From Meandrina meandrites (lineage: Eukaryota; Cnidaria; Anthozoa; Scleractinia; Meandrinidae), in contig OY855906.1 of assembly GCA_963693305.1 (NCBI GenBank), positions 15,266,161-15,330,160 on the forward strand: a stretch of DNA of 64,000 nt. The letters are read 5' to 3'. A model generated the notes under the pieces. That model saw nothing but the letters and a program-made list of their open reading frames with translations, searched no databases and was not told the origin of the DNA. Shown piece after piece: positions 1 through 11,400 of this stretch. The position numbers and the translations under genes are program-made. Every line of letters begins with the position of its first letter. Position 1 is the stretch's first letter.

Positions 1-560
1 GAGTTGATCATACCAAATCTTTGGGTCTTACCATTGATGCTCATCTCTCTTGGTCTAAGCACGTTGAAGAGATTTGCAAAAAAGTCTCTTCGGCTATAGG
101 CGCCCTTAAACGAGTGCAGCCCTTTATATCGGAAGGGACTGCAATTTAAAGTTATAACACTTTAATTATGCCACATTTTGATTACTGCAGCCCTGTCTGG
201 GACTGTCTGAGTGGTTACTTGAGTGATAAGCTCAGAATCGTGCAGCCAGAATTATTACGAAATTACCCTTTGATACGAGCTCTACCTACCTCCTGTCCAC
301 CCTCGACTGGGAGAGGCTATTTCTTCGACGAAAGAAACAGAAAGCGTTGACGATGCTTAAAACTATGAACGGACTTGCCCCGGTCTATCTTCAAAGTCTT
401 TTCTCTCAGCATCATTCAGTGTTTATAACTTGAGAGACTCTGAGGGAAAGCTGACTCCACCCAAACCAAGAACCAATTATTTAAAACGAAGCTTCTCTTA
501 CAGCGGGGCTATGTTATGGAATAACTTGCCCAAATTAATGCCTTAAAAACATTTGCTGTA
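1..560 (+). pseudogene. 3' remnant of a CR1/L2-like LINE reverse transcriptase
   Basis: Three frames carry successive pieces of the C-terminal part of a non-LTR retrotransposon RT. Positions ~10-150 read SLGLTIDAHLSWSKHVEEI and the following helix. Positions 168-230 read MPHFDYCSPVWDCLSG. Positions ~310-540 read an RRKKQKALTML segment followed by NGLAP, KPRTNY and SGAMLWNNLP. These phrases are typical of the region after the RT palm in CR1/L2-type LINEs that are abundant in marine invertebrates (family knowledge). Stops and frame changes, for example near 150 and 350, show it is dead. The 5' end lies outside the window. Sequence with a Penelope-like signature begins about 100 bp downstream. 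Confidence 0.7.
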
Positions 561-655
561 TCTGTTAATAATTTTAAGCATATTATTAAGAATGTGGCTG
601 ATATATCGGATTCCCACACGGCAATCATGTAAAACAGTTTTGTAATTCTGTAGTT

Positions 656-1129
656 TTGTCAGAAACAAGTTTTGACTTGGCTTGTTTACCTTACATCAAT
701 GGCATTACTGAGCCACTTCAAAGACTACTTCGAAATAATGGAATCCGAGTTGTCACCAGACCCCACAGAACCCTACATCAGGAATTCCCTTCGCCAAAAT
801 TCAGGCCACCCAGCCACCTTCAAACAAACGTGGTTTACAAGATTCCCTGCAACGACTGCAATTGGAGCTACATTGGAGAAACCGGCAGATGTCTAAACAC
901 GCGAAGAAAAGAACACATCAGAAATGTAAAATATTGTAATAAAGGATCGAACGTCGCAAATCATGCATGGATGAACGACCATCAAATTGATTTTGAAAAT
1001 GCAAAAGTCATCGACAAAGGAAACTATCGTGTGAGAAAAACTCTCGAGTCATGGCACACTGCTATGACAACCGAGGCGGACAATAACGCTAGGTCATTAC
1101 CCCGACAATATTCCATTCTTTTAAAATAG
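656..1129 (+). pseudogene. Penelope-like element, C-terminal GIY-YIG endonuclease fragment
   Basis: An open frame of 157 codons begins at a TTG, so no true start is visible and the N-terminal RT is missing. It contains VYKIPCNDCNWSYIGETGR at 835-891: the Y-I-G triad with an inserted CxxC and a following TGR. This is the diagnostic GIY-YIG arrangement of Penelope-like retroelements. Downstream residues RRKEHIRNV, NHAWMNDHQIDF and an RKTLESWHT segment match the rest of the nuclease fold. In an intact element this enzyme nicks target DNA for reverse transcription. The reading frame ends naturally at TAG 1127-1129. The copy abuts the LINE remnant at about 560-650, so it is either 5' truncated or inserted into it. 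Confidence 0.85.
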
Positions 1130-2463
1130 TTTTTCTTTATTCATCGAATTCTTTTTATTGTCACCTTATTATGCATTTTTATTCTGTAATTTTTTCACAC
1201 TTTTTTAGCCTATATAATTATTCATTCGCGCCATTTCTTATCATTCGTTAAAGGCTGTAGTTTGGCAGCCGAAAGCTCAATTTTTTACCAAATTTTTAAC
1301 CAGAGAACGTTTTATTTCTTAGTTTTGTAATTATTTAGTCTTATTTTTTTTACTTAAGCTTAATTTATTGATGGTTTCCCGTGTAATATATAGATCTAGG
1401 CAGGCCTAAAAGCGGAGCTCCCATTTATTAATTTTATTACTAAATAGGTAGCCACAATATATTTCTAAGCTTATACAGTGGCCCATATAAGTACAAAATA
1501 AATTTTAATCGCTTATGGTTAAAAACCTCTCATGGTTTTGTTGACGAAAGCGACGTCAATATATTTCGTGGTCCCATCTGAATTTTCTTTCCTGTGACAG
1601 CCTGTCACTGGCAGGTTCTAAAATTGAATTTGACGAGTCATTTTATTGGGTTCCTCACACGTACGCACGTCGGCGCAAAACAAATCTTTATAACGTTTTC
1701 TGTACACTAATTAATACACCTCCAGGACCTCCACGAGTTTTTCAATGTAAAAAGAATCTTGACCTTGTTTTGATTTACTCAAGGCAAAAACAAAATACAG
1801 AAAAAACAAAGTGAATTCTCTGCTAAACACAGTAAATAAAATGAACTCACGCCACGGCAAACTGAGAAAATCGAGTCGGCAAAACAAACTCTGAAAATTT
1901 ATGGTGCCGGTTATGTAAGTCACTTTAAACCAGCTTTTGTGTAAGACTTGTGCCAGTTTGTGATATGGGAAGTAGTGCACGATAACTGAGAATGAGCTTA
2001 CAAAGTTGTTTTGACTTCTTTTCGTTGCGGTTTAGTGGAATGATTAACTAATCCTTTTTTATCGTACGCGTTGAGCAAAGATTTTGTCGCCTTTTCACGC
2101 AATCGATTCGTGTAGGCGAAATGAAATATCCCAGTCGATTTTCAACATGATTTAAAAAAATGTGCAGTGTCCTACAAACTTCTACGATAGGTAACCTTTA
2201 ACGAAAAGTGGATGGTCAATATCAAATACGTAAGATGCCCAGGTCAAGCTTTTTCTGGAGTGTGGCCGCCATTTTGGGCGACGTCGTCGTCGTCGTCGTC
2301 GCTAGGCGCACGCACACGCGCCCGCGAGCCATGCCGCTAGCCACGATGACCATGAAAACTCAAACGCATGGTTTGCTCAATTTCTATCTTCGCACGGTAG
2401 TTATGGGGCTCCGCTCTGCGGCCCTTCGGGCCGCTGGAGAGCTCCGCTATAAAGAAAGTTTTA
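1130..2463. other. Penelope 3' flank and unassigned AT-rich DNA
   Basis: The first few hundred bases are probably the Penelope 3' untranslated region. A short (GTC)n run lies at about 2282-2300. An open frame through it reads poly-Val and looks accidental. I see no exon with both splice sites. Confidence 0.4.
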
Positions 2464-5400
2464 CATTAGGCGCCATTAAAACAGTGAGCTCAGTAGTTGT
2501 TTGTCTGTAACTCGACTTTAGAAAAAAGAAGCGCTAAAAATAATCATGTCGGACATTAACAGCTATTAAAAAATCATCTTAAGTATCCCTAAATTTTAAT
2601 TAAAGCACAGAAAACTACTTCGGGACTAAACCAAACCGCCGGCGTGTTTACAGAACTGAAAGGAGAAAAGTAAACATTTGCGTCCCTTCAATGATATTTA
2701 TCATTGTTGTATTATTTATTGTGCCAAATTACGGTTGTGTGATGTTAAAATTACTTTTAAACGCTAAAATCTGTACATGTTACGTATTACTTTTCTTAAA
2801 GAGGGGATGCATTTATTTAAACATTGCTGAGCCTACTGGAAGTGAATAAAACGAATTTTAAACTTCCTTTATCGTTGCGGCTACTGTTTGCATTTGTCTC
2901 GCCGTTTCTTTGCTGTTGTAAAATAACTGAATTAATCGTCACGAAATTGCTTGGATAACCTCGGTCTTAACATAACTAGTAACGAAACTGTGGCTTGTTT
3001 GTGATCATAAATTATAAGTATTACTGCTTTAATGTACATACTTACATAAATTTCTGCAATGTTAAGTTCCTGACCAACCAAACTGCAGCCGCTGAAAATG
3101 ATCACCTGGACCATGGCAAATGTTTTTTCTGAACCAACGCTTACTTAGTGAACAAGTGAAACGATTCCACACTATATAATATTTGTATAAACAGTATCTG
3201 GTGCGATTTTTCTTCAACAATGTTGCCAACCGTTCGTTCGCAAGCACAAGGAATGTAATTACGTGACTCCAGTCACGAGAGTCACGGTAATCTCCGTTAT
3301 GCCAATCACCCTATCACCTTCCTTCAGCGGAGGATAGGCGGGAAAAAATAACAACACAAAATTGAAGCTAAACCTTTTTTCTATGTTGGTGCAAAATATT
3401 ATTGATGGCCCGTAAACATTGTTCTGCTGAGAGAATTAACCATGAGGGCTGTTTTGCGCTCAGACTCTCTTTATTCATGGTAACTATTTTTGGATTAGTC
3501 CCGAAATATTATAATTATTTCTTAGTAAACAAGTGAAACGATTCTGCTTTATATAATGTTTCGCTTTTCTATAAACAACACCTGGTGCAACCGTTCGTTT
3601 ACAAACACAAGGAATGTAATTACTCAGCCCCAGTCACGATAGTCACGCAATAGGTAATCTCCCTAACGTCAATCACCCCAGGATAGTCGGGGAAATGTGA
3701 ATGGAACCTAAATTAAAATAGGTTTTTAAAATTTTATACTGCGGATCTCATTACGTGCATTCCACTGAATCATGTCAGGTGACGCAGTGTTCCATAACAC
3801 CACAAAACAGCCTATTGGTAAAGATGTCGATTCAATCCGTGTCACTACAGGAACATTTGCTTTAATACGGCCTCAACCAGTAAAGCAGTGTAAGGAGCTT
3901 TCTTCAAGGAACTGGTATTTCCAAATTGAAAGCTCAACAAATTTCTTGAAGCATAACAACTTTAAGCTTATTGTGTTTGTTATCCGGAACCAATGCACAA
4001 ATGTTGAATTGGTCATGTTGTCCGATGTTAATTACAGATCTAGGGACGACAGGACAGATTCTCTTGCCGTAGAGAAGTTTTCCTCTTCTACTGCTGCACA
4101 TACAATTGTTGTCACCTTTTTGCAGTAAGGCGGGAAAAGGACTTCTTTGGCCGTATGGAATCGGAACTTGAAAAAAGTTTCTCTCTGCCCTCGTCTCTAG
4201 CGGGTCGCATGTCTTTAGCGACAATATCGGTTAATTCACTTTTCTTCCAGTAACTTGACCAACGTTGAAGTTGGCCTCCAAATATTTCTTCTCCTTTTTA
4301 TTAAACCTGTAGGTTTTCTTTGTGGCTCTAAGGGCTCAACCTTCCGAAAAAATAGATGATGAAACAACACGGTCTTTATTAGACGTAGGGTAAGTATTTG
4401 GAATACGTTCTCTTAGCAATGACTGATTAAGTCTGTCTCTCAAATGTTCTGGTGCAAGATTCAAGTGAAAGATGTTTTTCAAGCGAGGTGTTCCTAAATC
4501 TAACTACGCATGTATGTTGGCGTTTTTAATTGTCACGCAACACATAAACCTTAGGTCTAATAGTCTAGTTTTCACTCTAGCTCGTAAGAGGCGAAGCAGG
4601 TCTTCTTCAAGTTAAGCACTGTAGAAGAGTTATGGTAAGCTTTTTACAATCATATGCCCGAAAATTAAGTATTTAAATTAAAGTCGAGGAAATGAAGACG
4701 ATGTTCCACACATTCTGCGTGATGCTTGAGAAAAATCGTTCTACTGAAGGATTCTGTCACTTTATTTTTCTTCATAATTCACAGTGGCAGATCCAGGGGA
4801 GGGGCCCGGGCCCTACCTTATTTTTTCGGAAATAGCGCATGTCTTTTTGAAGTGCAGAAATTCTCTTCGCAGGATTCAACATTCATAGTCAATCGGGCCC
4901 TCTCCTTAGCTGAAGGTCTGGATCCGCCACTGATTCGATAGAATAAAGTGTTTTTTGCATAAATGATCATTCTTTTGACTGATATGAACAGAAAGTTGGA
5001 CAGCTACCGCAGTAATACCCAAACATCTAATTCTCGAGTTATTGAAATGTAACTAAACACTTTTTTATATATTTCTGCATCATTTCACGCTCTCTAAACC
5101 AAAATTAAACATCGTCCCAATTAATTTATCCCACAACGAAAACTACCAAGCCCAAAAGAATGATGCACAGAATTTGAGAAACTGTTTGAGGGTGCCGTTT
5201 TACCAGTAATTAGGATATTTACTGGACAAAATTCGCTAGGAATAATTATATTTCGGGACTAATCCAAAAATAGTTACCATGAATAACGAGAGTCTGAGCG
5301 CAAAACAGCCCTCATTGTTAATTCTCTCAGCAGAACAATGTTTACGGGCCACCAGTAATAGCAACATAGAAAAATGGTTTAGCTTCAATTTTGTGTTGTT

Positions 5401-6288
5401 GTTTTTTTTCCCGCCTATCCTCCGCTGAAGGAAGGTGATAGGGTGATTGGCATAACGGAGATTACCGTGACTCTCGTGACTGGAGTCACGTGATTACATT
5501 CCTTGTGTTTGCGAACGAACGATTGGCAACATTGTTGAAGAAAAATCGCACCAGGTGCTGTTTATACAAATATTATATAGTGTGGAATCGTTTCACTTGT
5601 TCACTAAGTAAGCGTTGGTTCAGAAAAAAACATTTGCCACGGTCCAGGTGATCATTTTCAGCGGCTGCAGTTTGGTTGGTTAGGAACTTAACATTGCAGA
5701 AATTTATGTAAGTATGTACATTAAAACAGTACTACTTATAATTTATGATTACAAACAAGCCACGGTTTCGTTACTAGTTATGTTAAGACCGAGGTTATCC
5801 AAGCAATTTTCGTGACGATTGATTCAGTTATTTTACAACAGCAAAGAAACGGCGACACAAATGTAAACATTAGCCGACACGATACTGGAAGTTTAAAATT
5901 CGTTTCATTCATTTCAAGTAGGCTCAGCAATGTTTAAATAAATACATCCCCTCTTTAAGAAAAAATAATACTTAACACTTACAGATTTTAGCGTTTAAAA
6001 GTAATTTTAACACCACACAACCGTAATTTGGTACAATAATGATAAATATCATTGAAGGGACGCAAATGTTTACTTTTCTCCTTTCAGTTCTGTAAACACA
6101 CCGGCGGTTTAATTTGGTTTAGTCCCGGTGTAGTTCTCTGTGCTTTAATTAAAATTTAGGAAATACTTAAAATGATTTTTAATAGGTGTTAATGTCCGAC
6201 ATGATTATTTTTTAGCGCTTCTTTTTTCTTAAGTTGAGTTACAGACAAACCACTACTGAGCTCACTGTTTTGTTAATGGCGCCTAATG
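2464..6288. mobile_element. 3.8-kb element with ~1.05-kb inverted terminal arms
   Basis: The left arm (2464-3517) and right arm (5242-6288) are near-perfect reverse complements. Both outer ends share CATTAGGCGCCATTA; both inner ends share the context around TTTCGGGACTAATCC. The 1.7-kb core between them includes a diverged partial copy of the inner arm at ~3520-3680. A further partial copy, in the same orientation as the right arm, lies outside at ~6300-6415. The core has one ATG frame (3772-4128, 118 codons) that I do not recognise and no transposase motif, so the element looks non-autonomous. No clear target duplication was found. Confidence 0.7.
4782..4932. mobile_element. 151-bp MITE with GTGGCRGATCC termini
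   Basis: The ends read CAGTGGCAGATCCAGG on the left and GGTCTGGATCCGCCACTG on the right, an imperfect terminal inverted repeat. CAGTGGCGGATCC-type ends occur in short non-autonomous elements of many animals. It sits inside the core of the 3.8-kb inverted-arm element, so it is a later nested insertion. Confidence 0.65.
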
Positions 6289-6415
6289 CACCGTCACATG
6301 TCAAAATAGCCTTTACGGTTAATTCTCTCAGCAGCTCAATTTTAACGGGCCACCAATAATATTCTTCACCAACATAGAAGAAAGGTTTAGCTTTAATTTG
6401 GTGTTGTTTTTTTAC

Positions 6416-8275
6416 TCGAAAACGATATACCAGACCGCTTTTGGCAGACTCGAAATTAGCTAATATTCGCCTGTCGTTTTAGCGCTGGAAATGGGTCGGT
6501 TGTCGAAGATCGTAACTTTCCTTTAACGTGATATTTTCAAACAAAATGTGTCTCAAAACAAACTTTAAGAGATACCTTAATAGCTGTGTAAAGGGTATAC
6601 TAAGTAGCTTTTTGGTATGTATACACAAGCGTTTTGAAAATACCTTAAAGCCTTAAATTTCATCTAACATGGCCGCCACGTTGGACGTGTCGGGCGAATT
6701 TTTAACTTTTCTTAATTTTGAAAAAGGAAAGAGGAAACCAAACCGTTTAATGTCATTTTCGAAAATAGTTCACTAAAGGGGTTATTTTCGGCAAATAAAA
6801 AAAAAAATTGAAATTTCGCTTTTGTCGGCCGATTCTCGAAAATTTCAGAATCTCGCTCTTAATGCATCATAAACTTATTGCGACGAGTGGAGCTGTCTTG
6901 CAAGGGCAGTAGTCTTCTTCATCTCCTCGATCTTATGTTCGTTTTATCTGCTCAACTAATATTGTTAAACTGAGGCTGTCTCGCAAGGGAAGCAGTCTCA
7001 TTCATCTATTTGATCTTGTGCTCATCATTTATCTGTTTGACTAGTTGATATTTCGTTTACATTCAAGTAATATGTTTACGTAGTTTTGATAGCTATTCTC
7101 TCTCATGGTTGTAACATGCCTGGCTCTGCATTCGGGAGGGATCAGGTTTCCCCCCATGAAGGGGGTTTTCCTGACATACAGCAAGCACCCTAGTTTATCT
7201 CACAGTGGTACATGTATATATTCCTCCAATAAATGGCACCTCCTTTGCTCAACATAATATAGAGCTTTCTGTACTCGAAATTGTTGTTTCCCTTGATTGT
7301 ATTAATTAATAGCCATGATGATAGTCAAGCCTGGGCTGCGCAATTGTGATTTTATAATACATGTAACATTTCCCAGCCAATGTAACTTAAAGTGTAAGTA
7401 ACGATTTCTCCAGATGTGCCATAGGACACCAACAATATTTTGATTGACTGATGCTCCGTGTGCTGCACTAGCAGGGGTGATGCAGCATACTGGTCATTAG
7501 ACTGAGAGCCAATATCCCTATTTTTGTTATCATAACTTATTTAGTACTCTCCATGTGATTTGTTTTTATTCTTTTGCACCACAGGCAGTGCTATTCTCAC
7601 GAGGTTCATCTGCTGGCCACCATTGCTATAGTTTTTGTCTACTGCCTGGATGCTTTCTTTTTTTGTGTGTTACTTTGGCCTCGGATAGGGGTGCCCCTGC
7701 ACTCATTCCTCGTGCGGGCTTTGGCGGTTTTCCCCTCACCTTTGCTACGATGATACGTTGTATATCTTTGTACTATGATCTTTCGTTGATTGCTATGGAA
7801 ATAAACTGCCACGTCTTGGGCGTAAAGGATCCCAAAATGGGAATGTTTTGATTTTGCCCCAGCAAACAGAGCTCGGCCAAGGCAACACGTGCATACATTA
7901 GTTATGATGAATTAATTAATTAAGTGCAAGATACATCAACGCGATTATTTATTTAGAACATTATGTTTAACTTCTGTAGAGAAAATGAAAGAATTTAATT
8001 TTCCGCCGACAATGTACCACTCGGTTTTTACACGGAATGCCTCTTAAAAGCCTTTGGAAACACTATTTTTCTTGCATAGTCATCTGCCGGGAAAAATACC
8101 TCCTGCGCAACGTACTTACCCATGTGAACTCCAATTCAATTTAAGTTCCAGGTGAAGTTTAGGTCAATACTAAAAAATTTTATAATTGTTAAAAATCGGA
8201 GTTGCGAGAGTCTAAATGGCCGACTCCTTGCTGTTTCTGTGCCCAGTAATGCGGTCATGCAGTTTTTGTTTTGAA
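6416..8275. other. Intergenic DNA with no supported gene
   Basis: An open frame at 7555-7851 begins at GTG and has no recognisable product. Short motifs such as GGGGGTTTTCC near 7160 resemble the motif seen in later arrays, but they are isolated here. Nothing else is supported. Confidence 0.3.
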
Positions 8276-8281
8276 TGACTG

Positions 8282-8321
<40 letters not shown>

Positions 8322-8392
8322 ATTGATTGATTGATTGATTGATTAATTGATTGATTGGTGGATGGATGGATGGATGGATGGATGGATTGACG
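8282..8392. repeat. (TTGA)n and (GGAT)n microsatellite
   Basis: A run of TTGA units with a few interruptions at 8282-8357 passes directly into GGAT units at about 8357-8390. The Ile-Asn-Gln-Ser and His-Pro-Ser frames on the minus strand are products of the repeat. Confidence 0.95.
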
Positions 8393-8459
8393 TAAAAAAA
8401 GAGGTCGAAAAGAACAGAAGACATTAAAATACTGGCTAACACCAGTCTTATCTATGCAG

Positions 8460-11400
8460 GTTTCTCCAAACCGATTGAGATTAAGTAAAGACAAGTGTAC
8501 TGAGATGATCCCGCCGCCATGCCTTTATTTTCCATGTTCGAGAGCCGGCGCAACAAAGATAAGACCTTCTTTGATAGTCATAGATGAAAAAGGCAGAATC
8601 GTGTTGGATCTGCCACTCAAACTGGATGAATTCCTCTTGGTGAGTTTTTGTTCCGTTTTATTATTATCGTTGGTTAAGAAATAGAAAACATGTTCCGTGT
8701 TTCTGTCGAGTTTTATACCATAACCGACTAACTACGCGCATTGTGATTAGTTGATGTTTGTTATCTACTAGAGCACAGATACACAGATGACGTCATTGCG
8801 TGGTGTGACTCAAGCGCATGATCAGAGTTCATAGTCCAAGTCAGTCTTATCGGCAAAGCTTTTCAAAACAAGGAACAATCTGCCACATATTGTTGACATT
8901 TCACGACATTTGACTGGCAGTACAAGCTTGAAGTAGACAGTGACTGATTCGAATAATTATCGAGAGCTGTAATTGTTTTCCCGTTGCTCGAGTAGTTTGA
9001 CCACGCTACGGGAATCTCATGAATGTCAGTTAATGCTTAACTTTTTTTAATACAGAATTAAACAACTCTCTTAATGGACCTAGACGCATAACTGCGTGTA
9101 CTAGGCGTTCTCTTTAGGAAATCAATTTTTATGTAGTTTTAGTATCTATTTTACATCTTTAAATTTTTTTTACCTTCACATAACCATGCATTCTAGAGGA
9201 TTTGGGTTTATTTGAACGAAGATAATCATAGACAATATCCCTAAGCTTTTTGCTCTTCTTTTCTAGACGTTTCAGCGTTCGTATACTGGTAGTCTACTCG
9301 GCTCACGATCACGCTGTTTACATAGCCTTACACAAAAATAACTATAGTAAACATACTTTGCATTGCGAGATCTCATCTCTTTCTCGCTTTTATTGTCAAC
9401 ATTGAATAATTGTTTACATTTGCTGCTACAATCATTGTAACGATTATAACAAAACAAGATAAACCCAATACTAAACCAAAAATTAAAGAAAGAATATAGT
9501 TACCCAAAAGGTGCTTGAAGTACCCATTTCGTTTCTCCTTTGTTCTTTTAGAACGAAACTAAGCTAAAATATGGTGTCCAAGAGTCTTCGAGAAGACTCT
9601 TGTGTTGATAAGGAAAACTCTGTTACATGTCAGTAGTCCAGTTTTTCGCAATGCTTAATTAAGTATCCAACAGCGTCAGTTCCCGCAAGTATCGATGATC
9701 CTCACCATAAAATTTAGGTCTCTCGATAAAGGTTTCACTCGGAAGAGTTCGCTAGTAAATTTCATGGACCGACTCGTTCCGAAGTGGACACTCGACGTGT
9801 GGGTCTACAATGGACTCCGGGTGCTAGAAATCACAGTTAATATTTCAAGCTTTACAGTCCTTGAGATTCCACCGAAAACAGAGTCCTTTGTACCATGTAT
9901 CGTTTTTCAATTTATCACCTCGTGCCCACCTCGTGCCTCCCCGCAATCAAACACGTCCGCTGACCTATTTCTTCGCATACTCCTATCTTGCGCACGCGCG
10001 GAAGACATCAGAGGGCGATTTGCGATCGGAGGAAAATAAACCGTTCCCATTATTTTTTTTCCAACTCGGGCGTTTGTACATTCTTCGTAGAAGCCCTAGT
10101 AATAAAGTTTAGTTGTTTTCCGTTTTTTCGTGCACGTTGCTAAATACGAAAGAGAACTTTATATAGATAACTGAATGGATTTCCTTCGTTTCTGGTTAGC
10201 AAATATGTCGTAGGAAAAGTTTGAACTCAATCACCGAAGCACAAGTATCTCGTAACAAACCGGCGTAAATATCTTTCACGCGTACGAGATTTTAACACAC
10301 TCACTGAAATAAAAAAATGCAAGCGAGTAAAATAGAGCAGTTGGATGATAAATCGCTCGTTCAGTGGCCCACCCCTGAAAATACCTACCCCCTTTAACAG
10401 GTAATACATTTGAGTGGACAGTGGTCTGTGGACTTTGTGTCACAGTTAAGGTTTTATCCACAACCTGAAATAATGACACATGCATACCAAATATTCGTTA
10501 CAGTTACAAATCAACAAGCTTAATAAATTTAGCATAAAACTGGTAATGGTTTTGACGGCACGAGGCATTGATATTTGGCTCTTTTTTTTTCAGATTAATT
10601 TGGGTAGTTGCTTATAGTCGGAGAATCCTGCACTGGCTGTATGGGTAAATTGGGTGGGAGAGACAATCAGTAGGCTATTGAAATGAATGAATGAATGAAA
10701 TATCGGGAGAAATTTGATTTTGTTTAATTTGTTTTTGTCTTTTTGGCTTATATCCTCAATCATAAAATATAACAGATATTCTAACTGAAGTAAAGCACAT
10801 CAATTGATGGTCTCTGTACTTGCATGTATTGAACTTGCCTTATTCATTTATCGTATGACAAGTCTTGAGTGGCAAGAATAATATCTCATATCTCATGAGA
10901 TATGTCATATGACTTACAATATGATATGAGATTTTGAGTTATGTCGGCTGCAGTAAGCTAAATTCTCTACCACTCGCCATCTTTCAACTGGCATTTGGCA
11001 AGGTTTGGAAGTCGTGCAGTGATTCAGAATGAAATCACAGATTTCTTACCTGTAGGGATAGGAGAAACATGCCACTAAAGTCTCTTGATGTAATTTAGTA
11101 TGAGTGGTCGAAATTCCAGTCTAACACCCACATCTTCATGTTATGTATATATGTTTTATTAGATAACAAGTTAACTGACAACAGGCATTATGACTGAAAT
11201 AAAATAAAACGATAGTCAGTATTTACCTGCGTTACACGTGGGCCACGTGCATGATTTCATGTAAAGAGACTTAAAAAAGTTTCGCTTGTATCACACCATA
11301 ATAGCAGGACTAGAAAAAAATCCAGCTTGCCCATTGGACAGCCAGATCTGAAATTTTGATTGCGTGGGATTGTTGCATACTTTTCTTTGTTTGCTTTTCA

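Noticed and set aside
2208..2510. Frame with poly-Val segment
   Set aside because: It starts at GTG and reads a (GTC)n run into the left arm of the inverted-arm element.
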